Below, in pieces: positions 1 to 9,363 of a stretch of DNA of 64,000 bases. Position numbers and translations under genes: made by a program. Numbering within the stretch: position 1 is the stretch's first letter; each line of letters begins with the position of its first letter. The stretch comes from Paraescarpia echinospica (taxonomy: Eukaryota; Annelida; Polychaeta; Sabellida; Siboglinidae): NCBI GenBank assembly GCA_020002185.1, contig CM034537.1, forward strand, positions 13,981,905 to 14,045,904, given 5' to 3'. The notes under the pieces are model-generated. The model was not told the origin of the DNA, made no database searches, and saw only the letters and a program-made list of their open reading frames with translations.

Positions 1-459
1 GGCAATAATATCGAGGTGAGCTGAGTTAATCGCAATACAAAACTAACTTCCTGTTAGAAATTACTACACTAAATAATTGCGGTTAGAGGACCAGATTGCT
101 TCCCTTTAACAAGATTGCCGCCCAAAACAACACGCTTGTAGATAACACGCGGACAAGGATATCGGTGTTTTAACAAGTCCAACAGTACTGTTCACAAGTT
201 GTCTGTAACATATTTACGCTGTCATTATTAATGATAGTGTGTCACTTTAACAAGACATATTTACCGAAATACAGTATTAAAAATACAGACCGGTTTCTTA
301 TCTTACCGTCATTTCCAAGATACTTGAAAAAAAGTTGTAGCAAAACGCCCTGGATCTGGAATTAGGTCAAAATGCCTACATAATGCATCATAATCTGCGC
401 ACAAATAACTTCATTCTATGGAGATTGCTCCCTTAAAGGTGCACAACGATATAACTCTA
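1..459. other. No feature seen
   Basis: AT-rich sequence with no coding frame, RNA gene or repeat structure that I could support. Confidence 0.5.
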
Positions 460-745
460 AATATGGATAAAGGTAAATTAATTGCGCTTGCCTTGTTCAA
501 TTGCTGCTGCCTTTGATGTCACTGATCACCGCATTCATATAAATGCGTTATCTTTATGGTATGGTGTATCTGGTACAACTTTGAGTTGGTTTTCGTGATA
601 TCTAACTGATGGACATCCGAGTCAAGATTGGGATTATATTTTATCGACACTCCCAGTTTCATGTATTGTTCCTCGAGGTTTTGTCATTGGAGTCTTACTT
701 TTTACTCTCTACACAATTTTAAATCCGCTGAGCTCAGTTAATAAC
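460..745 (+). pseudogene. LINE reverse-transcriptase relic (L2/CR1-like)
   Basis: Translation across frames gives degraded pieces of a non-LTR reverse transcriptase: AAFDVTDH, LWYGVSGTTLSWF, YLTDG, and VPRGFVIGVLLFTLYT. The order and spacing match the better preserved fragment at 24005-24264 (LSADFDTIDHNIL, KWYGISGTVLNWF, LGPLLFTLYT), so both come from one LINE family. The piece has stops and frameshifts, and both ends of the LINE are missing here. It is dead. The family match is my reading of shared motifs, not an alignment score. Confidence 0.7.
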
Positions 746-1949
746 AGTCATAATTTGAGTCACCACCATTATACATATACTACATAGATTTACATGTATT
801 TGTCTACTCCCGATATTACCTGTCAATGCTGACTTCGTAATGTATAATAATATAAGTTCTGCATATTTATTGTAACTTCTTCCCGATCGAGTGATCCGCA
901 TGCTTTGCCGCGAATCATAATTTATATAGGGCCAACTTAACTAAAATAAAAACTAATCCACACGGATATTTGTAATATCAATATTTTATTTCTGCAACTT
1001 GAACAAAAGTCATATCGATATTTTATTATCCAGCACGACGGGTGCGAAAGAGCGAGGAAGAATGGTAGGGGATAAAAAAGCCCCATAGGGGCGAAACGCC
1101 CTCCCACCCTATCAGACTAGAAAATAAGTATTTTTAGAAATATATCATCATGACTATCTGGTCACAATAAGAGTACAACAGAAACCAAACACGCGGTAAG
1201 CTGCTGACATTACCATTTGGTCAGCAGCATGTATACAGTAGCCGTGGGAAACTCAGATGAAAGAAGCGAATATGTAGAACATGCATATAATAGAACACGG
1301 CTGGGTGCGAAATATGACAACAATATAAAATAAAGAAATTGTAATATTTCAAAGGCCACCTGAGAGCGTTTTGCTACGTGGGTGGGCCTCTTACCCAACG
1401 ACAAGATTCCCGCCAAAATGACTGCAATATATTTTTATAAACAAGACTCATTAAAATGTCAACACATGGAACATGGGCCTATACCTAAGAAACCGAACTA
1501 TATTATCCATGACACGCAGACTAATTATGTGTACACATTCTTGTCACAGATTGGCAAGGTCTCCGTAACTATATGGCTCAAGTGTAGTAGGGTTCAGTAT
1601 TAATTATGTCAACGCTTGTGAATGAGGGCAGCAACCGTCAACAACGCAACAAGGAACAATGGAAAGTTTATGAATTTTATTACATACATAAATAACAAAG
1701 CTCTTTTGAGAAAAATAATAGAATGGCTCGTTAAAAAAATAAGTACTATTAGCACTCTCAAGGGAGTTTCAAATGTCAATGCATTACAAGTTCAGGTCCG
1801 CTCGGACTCAGGTAAGTAACATCAAGGAATCTATACCATCCCCAGTATAGAGAACAACAGCCTCTTAATTACATACAATACATTGAGATAGTTCAAAGAA
1901 GTTTAGCCGGCAACTTAACATATCAATATATCATCGACTTGTCACTTCC
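746..1949. other. No gene seen
   Basis: AT-rich stretch with only short random frames. It has a small GC-rich palindromic patch near 1080-1110 (ccccataggggcg). Nothing else can be supported. Confidence 0.4.
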
Positions 1950-2272
1950 CTATGCATCGTCTCGCCGCGTAGTCAAGCGAAAGTTCGTCGCGCTCGCTCC
2001 GATTCGGCCCGTTAGCCCGACTCGGCTAGCTCGCCATGAGATCGCACCACGACTCGACGACCGTCCACCGGAAGTGTCCTTTTCTGTTGTATACACGCTC
2101 TGATCGTCGTCACACGCGTTCATCCGGTTCCGTTGACCCAGCTCGGCCGACCGGCTACGCAGGGTCGGTCCCATCTTGATAATCGCCGTCTGTAGACGAC
2201 GCTCGTCTCCGCCGTGATCGCCTGACAGGTATCTCCGCCACACGTTCATGTAATGCTGTCGCGCAACGGTCG
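1950..2272. repeat. GC-rich repeat flanking the Gmr1-type element (left side)
   Basis: This GC-rich block, rich in CpG and CGGCC, contrasts sharply with its AT-rich surroundings. Positions about 2124-2169 closely match 18735-18778 on the other side of the Gmr1-type element, in the same orientation (shared core CCGGTTCCGTTGACCC). The simplest reading is that the element inserted into a GC-rich repeated unit. Because the two flanks are not arranged like LTR copies, I do not count this block as LTR. Confidence 0.5.
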
Positions 2273-2339
2273 TGTGATTATTATTGAACTAAGCCACAAT
2301 GTTCAGTCAACAACGAGTTTAATGGCTGTATAATGAATA

Positions 2340-2790
2340 TAGGGGACAATACAAAGTTGGTTTTCACATAGGCGACCATGTTAACGTGTTGTCTGATTAT
2401 AAGAAAATGTGACCTACAAAATGTCTTACACTTCTCACCTGCTGTTATCATCATCTCATTGACATGCTGATAGATTAAAAAACGTACTTCTAGCTCTCGT
2501 AAAATGCCTGTATGTGTGACACCCGTCAATATTTACAAATGCCGGCAAGCATTACTCCGCAAACAGGTCACACAGGCAAATTGCTGCCAAATATCCTTCA
2601 GCTTATTCAAATCATCTAGAAATCCACCATTTTACAGTCAACACCGTCTACAATCACACATGGAAATCTGCCTACTCAAATGCACTTATTTCATAGCATG
2701 TGAATTTTGTTTAAAAAAAAAATTCTCAAAAATACACTGCTCTTTTCTTCTTCTAACCAAACAGGAAGTCTAACTAGAACATGACCCCTA
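2340..2790. mobile_element. MITE-like insertion with TA target duplication in an LTR
   Basis: The segment starts TAGGGGACA and ends TGACCCCTA, a short inverted repeat with one mismatch, and each side carries TA. The sister LTR has the uninterrupted sequence AATAAATACAACAACAATGG at the matching place, which serves as an empty site. TA duplication is typical of Tc1/mariner-type elements. There is no transposase frame, so it would be non-autonomous. The superfamily is inferred from the TA alone. Confidence 0.6.
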
Positions 2791-2919
2791 TAACAACAAA
2801 TGATACATGCATGTGAATACAATGGATTAACACTTACACAATTAATAAAGAAGCGGATCGTTCGAACGCAACTAAATCACCAAATAAGATCGTCGATAAT
2901 ATCGTTTGATCACGACTCA

Positions 2920-3165
2920 CGTGCCTACCAATGCGTCGTTACGGATGTCACGCCACATTATGTGTCGTTCCCAGGCGTCACGTCGCGAAAGTTACGCCAC
3001 GTGATGTGTCGTTCTCGGGCGTCGCGTCACAAATATCACGCCAAGTGATGTGTCGTTCCCGGGCGTCTCGTCACGGATGTCACGCGTCTGGTGTGTCGTT
3101 CCCGGACGTCGCGTCGATCACGTGATGTTTCGTTCCCGGGCGTCGGGTCCCGGATGTCTCGTCTC
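2920..3165. repeat. Minisatellite with CACGTG cores in the 3' LTR
   Basis: About five degenerate copies of a roughly 45-bp unit built from GTGATGTGTCGTTC, CGGGCGTC and GTCACG lie head to tail. Several units carry CACGTG or CACG/CGTG half sites. The same array with more copies is in the 5' LTR at about 17850-18180. Confidence 0.75.
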
Positions 3166-3654
3166 GTAGCTGTCCACCTCTTCGCGAATCACCACCTCTT
3201 GCTGACAAATGCGCATTCGGCCTCTGACTGTCCATCAATTACGGCGCAGTCAACCATGCACCGACTGTCCGCTAAATACGTGCGGCACAGTCAACCACTA
3301 TTGGACGCTCCTCTCACTGTCGAAGTTTTCCCTAGCGAGCTACGTTCGATCGACCACACTAGACTGTTCTACAGCTCTTATATATAGTAACTATTCAGCG
3401 TCATCCCCCAACAACCACTATGTCCAGCTGTCCTGGACGAGCTGCATGTTATGCAATACGAGACATGCACGGCCACCCCACTCCTTACACAACGTAAGAT
3501 ATCCGCCAGGAGCGCAAACAAGGAACAACACAAGACAAATTCAATGTATTATTCCTACGTCATCACAACAGCCCCCTCACAAGATAATACATCAAATTTT
3601 GTTTTACATGCCGATTCCTTCAAACAAAGCTCAGTAAATCTGTTTCACCCCGCA

Positions 3655-4022
3655 GCGGCTTAGGAAACCTGTGGTGGTGTTATTTGTAACCTTAACAATG
3701 CGCACACGATATCGGTACATTTGCTGATGCAAGGCCCAGCGCATGACACGATCATTACTGATGTTAGTACGATTCATAAAGGTTAAACGCTGATGATCTG
3801 TTTCTAACACGAATTCTCTACCATACTAGTAGACGTGTAATCATTTTGTAGCCCAGGCCAATCCTAGGCATTCCCGTTCGATTGTCGAGTAGCGACACTC
3901 TGTCTCGCTAAGTTTTCTGCTGACATATGTAACTGGCATGTTCACCCCATCATGCTCTTGACTAAGAATTGACTTTCGGGTCAATGCTCTCTTTAAGGCT
4001 TCAACTAATCTGATTAGGTTCC
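3655..4022 (-). pseudogene. Gmr1-type element: RNase H segment
   Basis: The minus-strand translation reads ALKRALTRKSILS, VTYVSRKLSETECRYSTIERECLG and then VLETDHQRL and TTGFLSRC. This is the usual RNase H series: E in the IERE helix, D in TDHQRL and the LSR tail. It continues from the reverse-transcriptase end at 8596-8797, the two parts being separated by the young gypsy. A stop and frameshift lie just after WATK. This is the 3' end of pol, about 90 bp before the 3' LTR. Confidence 0.7.
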
Positions 4023-4208
4023 TGTTATGTTGCGGTGGTGCTTTGATTAGAACTGTACATGGCATAGAAAGTGTTATAAGTATTTATTGAATTAATACAA
4101 ACAGAATATCTCGCTGCGCGCCATCGTGACACGTACTTGACCCCGTGACCCCGATGTCCAGTGTCGCTGTCGGAGAATGTCCCAATAATAAATACCAATA
4201 TCGTGACA
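4023..4208 (-). repeat. 3' LTR of the young gypsy element
   Basis: A 186-bp direct repeat of 8405-8590, in plus-strand reading from TGTTATGTTGCGG to AATATCGTGACA. It contains AT-rich AATAATAAATACC, which could supply TATA or poly(A) functions. It is flanked on the left by target duplication GTTCC. Confidence 0.92.
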
Positions 4209-4263
4209 TCCTCCCTCTTTTAACAATAGGAACGAAACAAAACAGAACTATACAACGCAGGCG

Positions 4264-7200
4264 CTACTGCTGATAGTCTGCTAAATACGCCGGTGGCCTG
4301 CGAGCACGTGTCTCTCTGCGCGTCGGAGATGGGGTGACACGTGCTGGAGTGACATGCGTCAATTCGACATCTTCACGACACGACGCGTCTTCATGAGTTG
4401 GCGAATCGTCCGGAGGTGCCGAGTCTTCCCAACTGGGCGACTCTTCCGGACGTGACTCTTCACGGTGTGTAGAAGGCGCCGCGCGTGAACTATCAAGTAG
4501 CGACGCCGGCAGCCTTTCGTCGACGACCCGTAGAGCTCGCCGGTTGCGCCTGTACACGTGACCGTTGATCAGCACAGGATACGAACGATGGGACAGCTGC
4601 TTCGTGCATTCCCCAAGCGTCCATGTCTCGTCGCCAGGCAACTTCATCCGAATTGCACTGCCCAGTGCTATCGGCGCCAGGTAATGTGCCGATCGGTTGT
4701 ATTGTGCACACTGCGCCTTTTTGTTTGCGGCTCTGTCGCGAGACACATTGACGGCGAGTTTAGGTTTCAGCATCCTGCGTTGGGTCGGTAGAAGTGTTCT
4801 GCAGCGGCGTCCGAATAACAGTTGTGCCGGAGACGCGCTGTAACCTTCACCGACGGTGTTCCGGAAACTCAACAGCGCCAACTGGATGTCGCCGCCATCA
4901 TCGATTGCCTTTTTGACGAGGTTCTTCACGGTGCCCACGGCCCTCTCGACCTGACCATTACTCTGGGCATATCTCGGACTGCTGGTTATATGCTCTATGT
5001 CCCATTTCTTCGCAAACTCCTGGAACTCGCCGCACGAGAACTGCGGGCCATTGTCCGACATAAGAAGCTCTGGTGACCCATGATGCGCAAACTGGGATCT
5101 CATCGCGTCGATCACACACCTCGCGCGCGTACTTGACGTCAATCTCATCAGCTCGAAGAAGTTTGAATAGTAGTCAACCAGGACTAAATAGTGTTGGCCA
5201 TGCAGTTCAAACAAATCGGCGCCAACATTAGCCCACGGCCGCCCAGGAACATCATGAGGCAGCATCGGCTCTTTGCATTGATCTGGCCTGTGCGAGTTAC
5301 AGACGCTGCATTGACTGACGTAATCGGCAATTTGCTGGTTCATCAACGGCCAGTAGACGGTGTCCTTCGCTATACGTATGCAGCCCTGTATCCCTTGATG
5401 CGATCTGTGAATAGACGAGATGATGTCCTTGCGCAATCGAGCGGGAATCACTATCCTGGAGTCTTTGAACAACAGACCATCCTGCACCGTCAGTTCGTGC
5501 CGCACACTGTAGTACGCTCGAAGATCCAGATCAGTGTCCGATTTCTGCGAAGGCCACCCGTCCACCGTCACCCGGATCAGTTTCTGCAGGACACGGTCCT
5601 CACCGGTGGCTGCTTGCAGCTCTTTCAGTCGGCTTGGCGATACCGACAACCCTTTCGTCATGTCGATCTCTGCGATGTTGACGGCGTGGACACTCGGCTC
5701 GCCGGGAATGTACGCTCTGCTCAGTGTGTCGGCGATATGCATATCGATCCCACGTGTATACGTCACGTCCAAGGTGTACCGCTGCAGACGCAGCATCATG
5801 CGCTGTAGGCGTTTCGGTGCAGTTACGAGAGGCTTTCTGAAGATCGCTTCCAGAGGCTTGTGGTCACTCTGCACAGACACATTCTCTCTCCCGTATATGT
5901 ACTGGTCAAATCTCTCGCAGGCGAACACGATCGCGAGAAGCTCTTTTTCTATTTGGGCGTAGTTTCTCTCGGTCGCCGTCAGCGCCCGAGACGCATACAC
6001 CACCGGAAGTCCATCTTGTAGCAAACCCGCCCCGAGACCGCTGTCTGATGCATCGCACTGGATACACACTGCCTTCGTCACATCGTAGTATTGCAGAACT
6101 GGCGTAGTTGTGAGGGCCCTCTTCATCTCATTGAACGCTTGCTCGTGGATATGTAGCCAACTCCATTCAATCTCCTTGTTCACGAGATGTCTGAGCGGCT
6201 CAAGTATCGCTGATAAATGTGGCACGAACTTCGCAAGGTAGTTGACAGTACCAAGTAGCCGCTGCACCGCCTTGACGTCTTCCGGAACCGGCATTCGCAC
6301 GATGGCCTCGACCTTCGTAGGGTCCACCCGGAGACCTGATCGCGTCAGAATATGTCCGATGTACGGGACTTCCGTCAACTTCAACTTTATCTTGCCCGCG
6401 TTCAACCGTAAGTTTCGCTCTCTAGCCCGCTCCAAGAATGCTCGCAGGTTCTGGTCGTGGTCAGCCTCCGCTTGCTCATCAGTAGCACCGCAACCGACGA
6501 TCAGGAAGTCATCGTGAATTACTTCAATGCCGGCCAGGCCTTCCACCAGTTGATTCATTGAGCGCTGCCAGATTTCCGGGGCTGAGTTTATGCCAAACGG
6601 CATCCTCAACCACCGGTATCTGCCGAATGGCGTGTTGAAACAGGTTAGCATGCTGGACTTGTCATCTAGCGAAATCTGCCAAAACCCGTTTTTTGCGTCC
6701 ATCACTGTGAAGAAGCGTGCCTGTTTCATTCGAGTGCTCACCTCCTCGATGGTTGGAATCGGGTAATGCTCGCGCCGAATGGCAGTGTTCAGGTCTTTGG
6801 GGTCTAGACACAGCCTGATTTTCCCATTGGGCTTCTGCACGACAACCATGCTAGACACCCAGTCGGTGGCTTCTGTTACGGGTGCTATGATTGCATCGGC
6901 CACCAGCTCGTCGAGTTTCTCCCTCAGCTGTTCACGCAGTGGTACCGGTACACGTCTTGGAGCGTGCACTACAGGCCTCACAGACTCGTCAATCTGGATA
7001 GTGTACGTGTCCTTGAGCCTGCCTACGCCCTTGAAGACGTCTGCATACTCGGCTAGCACGTCGTTCGCTGTCAGCCCTGCGGTGGTCGCGCATACACTGT
7101 AGACAGAGTCAAGAGAGTCGCAGTCATGTATCTTCAGAAGCCCCATGCCCTCAGACGCTGCTAAGCTGAGAATTGGCGTATACTTTCCCTGGAGAATGTT

Positions 7201-8271
7201 GAACACAATTCGGTGTTTGACGCCTCGCCTAGTGACTAGGAGCTTGCATTGGCCGAGAGCGGTTTCGCGTGCTCCTGTGTATGTTACAATGACGAGTTTA
7301 ATTGGCCTCAGATTCGCCAGCGATCTGTCCCCTGTCGCCCTCACGTACTCATTGCGCGGCAGCACGCAACAATCAGCCCCACTGTCTATCTGGAACGGCA
7401 CCGGCACGCCGTCGTCACCCAAGCCAAGTGTTATCATCGCCCGACGTCTAATGCCCACACTGTTCACTCTTAGTGTTCCAACACTGTACTCATCATCTGA
7501 TGCTGACGTCTGCACTTGTCTTATGCTTTTATTGTGGCATTTGCTTTGAAAATTATTCTTTTTTCCACACTTCCGGTACTCCTTACCGTAGGCTGGGCAG
7601 CGTCTGGGACCGTGGTCGTACGGACAGTTCTTGCAAACCACCCTGCCTTCTCTATCTTTATGACCTTGATCGCGTCCGCGGAATCTGTTGGGCGCCTGCA
7701 CGGTGCACACTGCCTGATCACCTGACATGGCGTGTGTCTGCACTACCGTTGCTTCAGCAGCTTGCACCATTTCATACGCTCGTTCGAGAGTCAGAGCATT
7801 CTCCCGCAGTAGGCGTTCGCGCACTTTCGCATCGCGCAAACCGTGTACGAATCTGTCCCGAATGATTTGGCTGGTCGTTATGCCACCGAAATCGCAGCTG
7901 TCTGCAGCATGGCGTAGCTCTGTCATGTATTGCGCACCGGACTCTCCAGCCTCTTGGTTTCGGCATTGAAATTTGTACCTCTCAAATATGGTATTTTGTC
8001 GTGGGTTGCAGTGCCCGTCAAACTTCCGCAGGACGTCTTCCAAGTTGTCTTCACTTTCACCATCCGCGTATTGAAAGGCGTCATACACTTTGACAGCGTC
8101 ATCGCCAATCACCGACAGAAGTGTACACACTCTTTTCTTATCTGACGCCTCGTCGATGCCGGTCGCAATTTCGAACCGATTCCACGTTTTACGCCAAGCC
8201 TTCCACAGAATTGCGGCCGATTTATCATTGATGTTCAACGGTTTTGGCGTAGGAATGTTCGACGTTGCCAT
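4264..8271 (-). CDS. Gag-Pol polyprotein of the young gypsy element, intact frame
   Basis: A single 1335-residue frame encodes structural and replication proteins of an LTR retrotransposon. In order they are Gag (about 1-210), a zinc-knuckle region (213-245), an aspartic protease with DSGA at 296-299, a reverse transcriptase (about 430-620), an RNase H with CDAS, KELL and SDHKPL, and an integrase. The integrase has an HRSH..CSVC zinc site and a DDE core at GADLFE, SDNGPQF and SNGQVERA. The start is the first ATG after the leader, and Gag and Pol are fused without a frameshift. Two things are odd. The CCHC knuckle reads YRKCGKKNNFQSKC, so its first Cys and its His are replaced. The reverse-transcriptase metal motif is IHDD rather than YxDD. 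Long open shadows on the plus strand reflect the intact codons. The protein could be functional, but the lost knuckle residues argue for impaired RNA packaging. Confidence 0.95.
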   Translation of the reverse strand: MATSNIPTPKPLNINDKSAAILWKAWRKTWNRFEIATGIDEASDKKRVCTLLSVIGDDAVKVYDAFQYADGESEDNLEDVLRKFDGHCNPRQNTIFERYKFQCRNQEAGESGAQYMTELRHAADSCDFGGITTSQIIRDRFVHGLRDAKVRERLLRENALTLERAYEMVQAAEATVVQTHAMSGDQAVCTVQAPNRFRGRDQGHKDREGRVVCKNCPYDHGPRRCPAYGKEYRKCGKKNNFQSKCHNKSIRQVQTSASDDEYSVGTLRVNSVGIRRRAMITLGLGDDGVPVPFQIDSGADCCVLPRNEYVRATGDRSLANLRPIKLVIVTYTGARETALGQCKLLVTRRGVKHRIVFNILQGKYTPILSLAASEGMGLLKIHDCDSLDSVYSVCATTAGLTANDVLAEYADVFKGVGRLKDTYTIQIDESVRPVVHAPRRVPVPLREQLREKLDELVADAIIAPVTEATDWVSSMVVVQKPNGKIRLCLDPKDLNTAIRREHYPIPTIEEVSTRMKQARFFTVMDAKNGFWQISLDDKSSMLTCFNTPFGRYRWLRMPFGINSAPEIWQRSMNQLVEGLAGIEVIHDDFLIVGCGATDEQAEADHDQNLRAFLERARERNLRLNAGKIKLKLTEVPYIGHILTRSGLRVDPTKVEAIVRMPVPEDVKAVQRLLGTVNYLAKFVPHLSAILEPLRHLVNKEIEWSWLHIHEQAFNEMKRALTTTPVLQYYDVTKAVCIQCDASDSGLGAGLLQDGLPVVYASRALTATERNYAQIEKELLAIVFACERFDQYIYGRENVSVQSDHKPLEAIFRKPLVTAPKRLQRMMLRLQRYTLDVTYTRGIDMHIADTLSRAYIPGEPSVHAVNIAEIDMTKGLSVSPSRLKELQAATGEDRVLQKLIRVTVDGWPSQKSDTDLDLRAYYSVRHELTVQDGLLFKDSRIVIPARLRKDIISSIHRSHQGIQGCIRIAKDTVYWPLMNQQIADYVSQCSVCNSHRPDQCKEPMLPHDVPGRPWANVGADLFELHGQHYLVLVDYYSNFFELMRLTSSTRARCVIDAMRSQFAHHGSPELLMSDNGPQFSCGEFQEFAKKWDIEHITSSPRYAQSNGQVERAVGTVKNLVKKAIDDGGDIQLALLSFRNTVGEGYSASPAQLLFGRRCRTLLPTQRRMLKPKLAVNVSRDRAANKKAQCAQYNRSAHYLAPIALGSAIRMKLPGDETWTLGECTKQLSHRSYPVLINGHVYRRNRRALRVVDERLPASLLDSSRAAPSTHREESRPEESPSWEDSAPPDDSPTHEDASCREDVELTHVTPARVTPSPTRRETRARRPPAYLADYQQ

Positions 8272-8404
8272 CGTTGACGTTGTCAGATACGGTAGGCCAG
8301 AGTACAGCAGTGCCAGCGAACACTAAACAGTTCCGAACACTCACCACAAGCGATAATGTCACAAACTGGGCGTTAGCGGTTCGTGTACATACGCTCTGAC
8401 ACCA

Positions 8405-8590
8405 TGTTATGTTGCGGTGGTGCTTTGATTAGAACTGTACATGGCATAGAAAGTGTTATAAGTATTTATTGAATTAATACAAACAGAATATCTCGCTGCG
8501 CGCCATCGTGACACGTACTTGACCCCGTGACCCCGATGCCCAGTGTCGCTGTCGGAGAATGTCCCAATAATAAATACCAATATCGTGACA
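8405..8590 (-). repeat. 5' LTR of the young gypsy element
   Basis: The direct repeat partner of 4023-4208. Adjacent to it at 8388-8404, in minus-strand reading, is TGGTGTCAGAGCG, a good primer-binding site for the 3' end of a tRNA. I could not assign the tRNA. Target duplication GTTCC follows at 8591. Confidence 0.92.
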
Positions 8591-8595
8591 GTTCC

Positions 8596-8797
8596 CCCTT
8601 CTTCAGTTTATCTGTCGGTGGTTTTGCCTTATTGGCGTAATTATCAATGAATTTTTGATAATAACCAATTATACCCAGAAACGACCTCAGTTCTTTCTTG
8701 GTGTCTGGCTTTCTCATGCCTAGAAACTGGTCTACCTTCTTATGATGTGGCTTTGGGGTCCCACCTCCCACAACATATCCCAACATAATTTCTCTAC
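8596..8797 (-). pseudogene. Gmr1-type element: end of reverse transcriptase
   Basis: The minus-strand translation includes MLGYVVGGG, KVDQFLGM and KKELRSFLGIIGYYQKFI. This is the connection region after the YxDD domain of a gypsy reverse transcriptase. It joins the upstream part at 13685-14330, the CR1-type LINE being inserted between them, and continues into RNase H at 4022. The split at both edges is what shows the nested order. Confidence 0.8.
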
Positions 8798-9363
8798 AGG
8801 GGAACTTCCGGTGGTGAATTGGTTCGAATTTGGTGCAGCAAACTTGCGAAAATATAAGGATATTTGATCAAGATAAGTGATATTTTTGAGTGTATGGCAT
8901 ACATAACGTAATTATAGATATATATTAAGCAATATTTTTGTTAAAATTTAGCTTGAGGGAGTAATCTAGGGTAGATTAAAAGTAGGCAATTTGCGAGCGA
9001 TAATTGGGGACGTTAATGTAATCGGAATGTTGTTTACAAAGTAGGTCACTGGCGAAGTTAACGTAACGTGAACGACAATAGAATAGCGTTATTTGAGATA
9101 ATCGATGTAGTTAGATGAGTAATTAAAACCTGAAATAACAACCTTTTAAAGTGTATATTAGTACACAGGAAACAGTCTTTGTAAAGACTACCTTGTATCT
9201 AAGCCTAACTTGAATACATTGTCATCGACATCGTAACTAGGTAAGGCACGGTGTGTTAACAAATATAACTAACTATAACCTAAACAATCTGGTGTAAATT
9301 GTACACAGAAAAATCTTTTCAAAGACTATATAAAAACTATTTTGAACATAAATAAATTCTGAT

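Larger units (their letters stand above)
2273..3567 (-). repeat. 3' LTR of the Gmr1-type element (contains a MITE)
   Basis: This block aligns by eye with 17646-18568. Both copies share TTGAACTAAGCCACAA near the left edge, GAAGCGGATCGTTCGAACGC in the middle and TATTATTCCTAC at the right edge. It is longer than the other copy because a 451-bp element interrupts it at 2340. It has fewer copies of the internal CACGTG minisatellite. The left boundary is the TG of TGTGATTATTATTG and the right boundary the CA of CATCACA, both in plus-strand reading. Confidence 0.7.
4023..8590 (-). mobile_element. Young, complete Ty3/gypsy (Mag/SURL-like) retrotransposon
   Basis: A complete 4568-bp insertion. The two 186-bp LTRs (4023-4208 and 8405-8590) both run TG..CA and differ at one position that I can see (plus strand GATGTCCAG against GATGCCCAG). 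Target duplications GTTCC lie immediately outside at 4018-4022 and 8591-8595. In minus-strand reading a primer-binding site starting TGGTGTCAGAGCG follows the 5' LTR directly. A polypurine tract AAAAGAGGGAGGA precedes the 3' LTR directly. The internal region is one long gag-pol frame. The element sits in the RNase H region of the older Gmr1-type element. Near-identical LTRs, intact ends and an open frame mark it as the most recent insertion in the nest. Confidence 0.93.

Noticed and set aside
4558..8326. Many plus-strand frames of 70-205 residues
   Set aside because: They are shadows of the intact minus-strand gag-pol frame, with no domain of their own.
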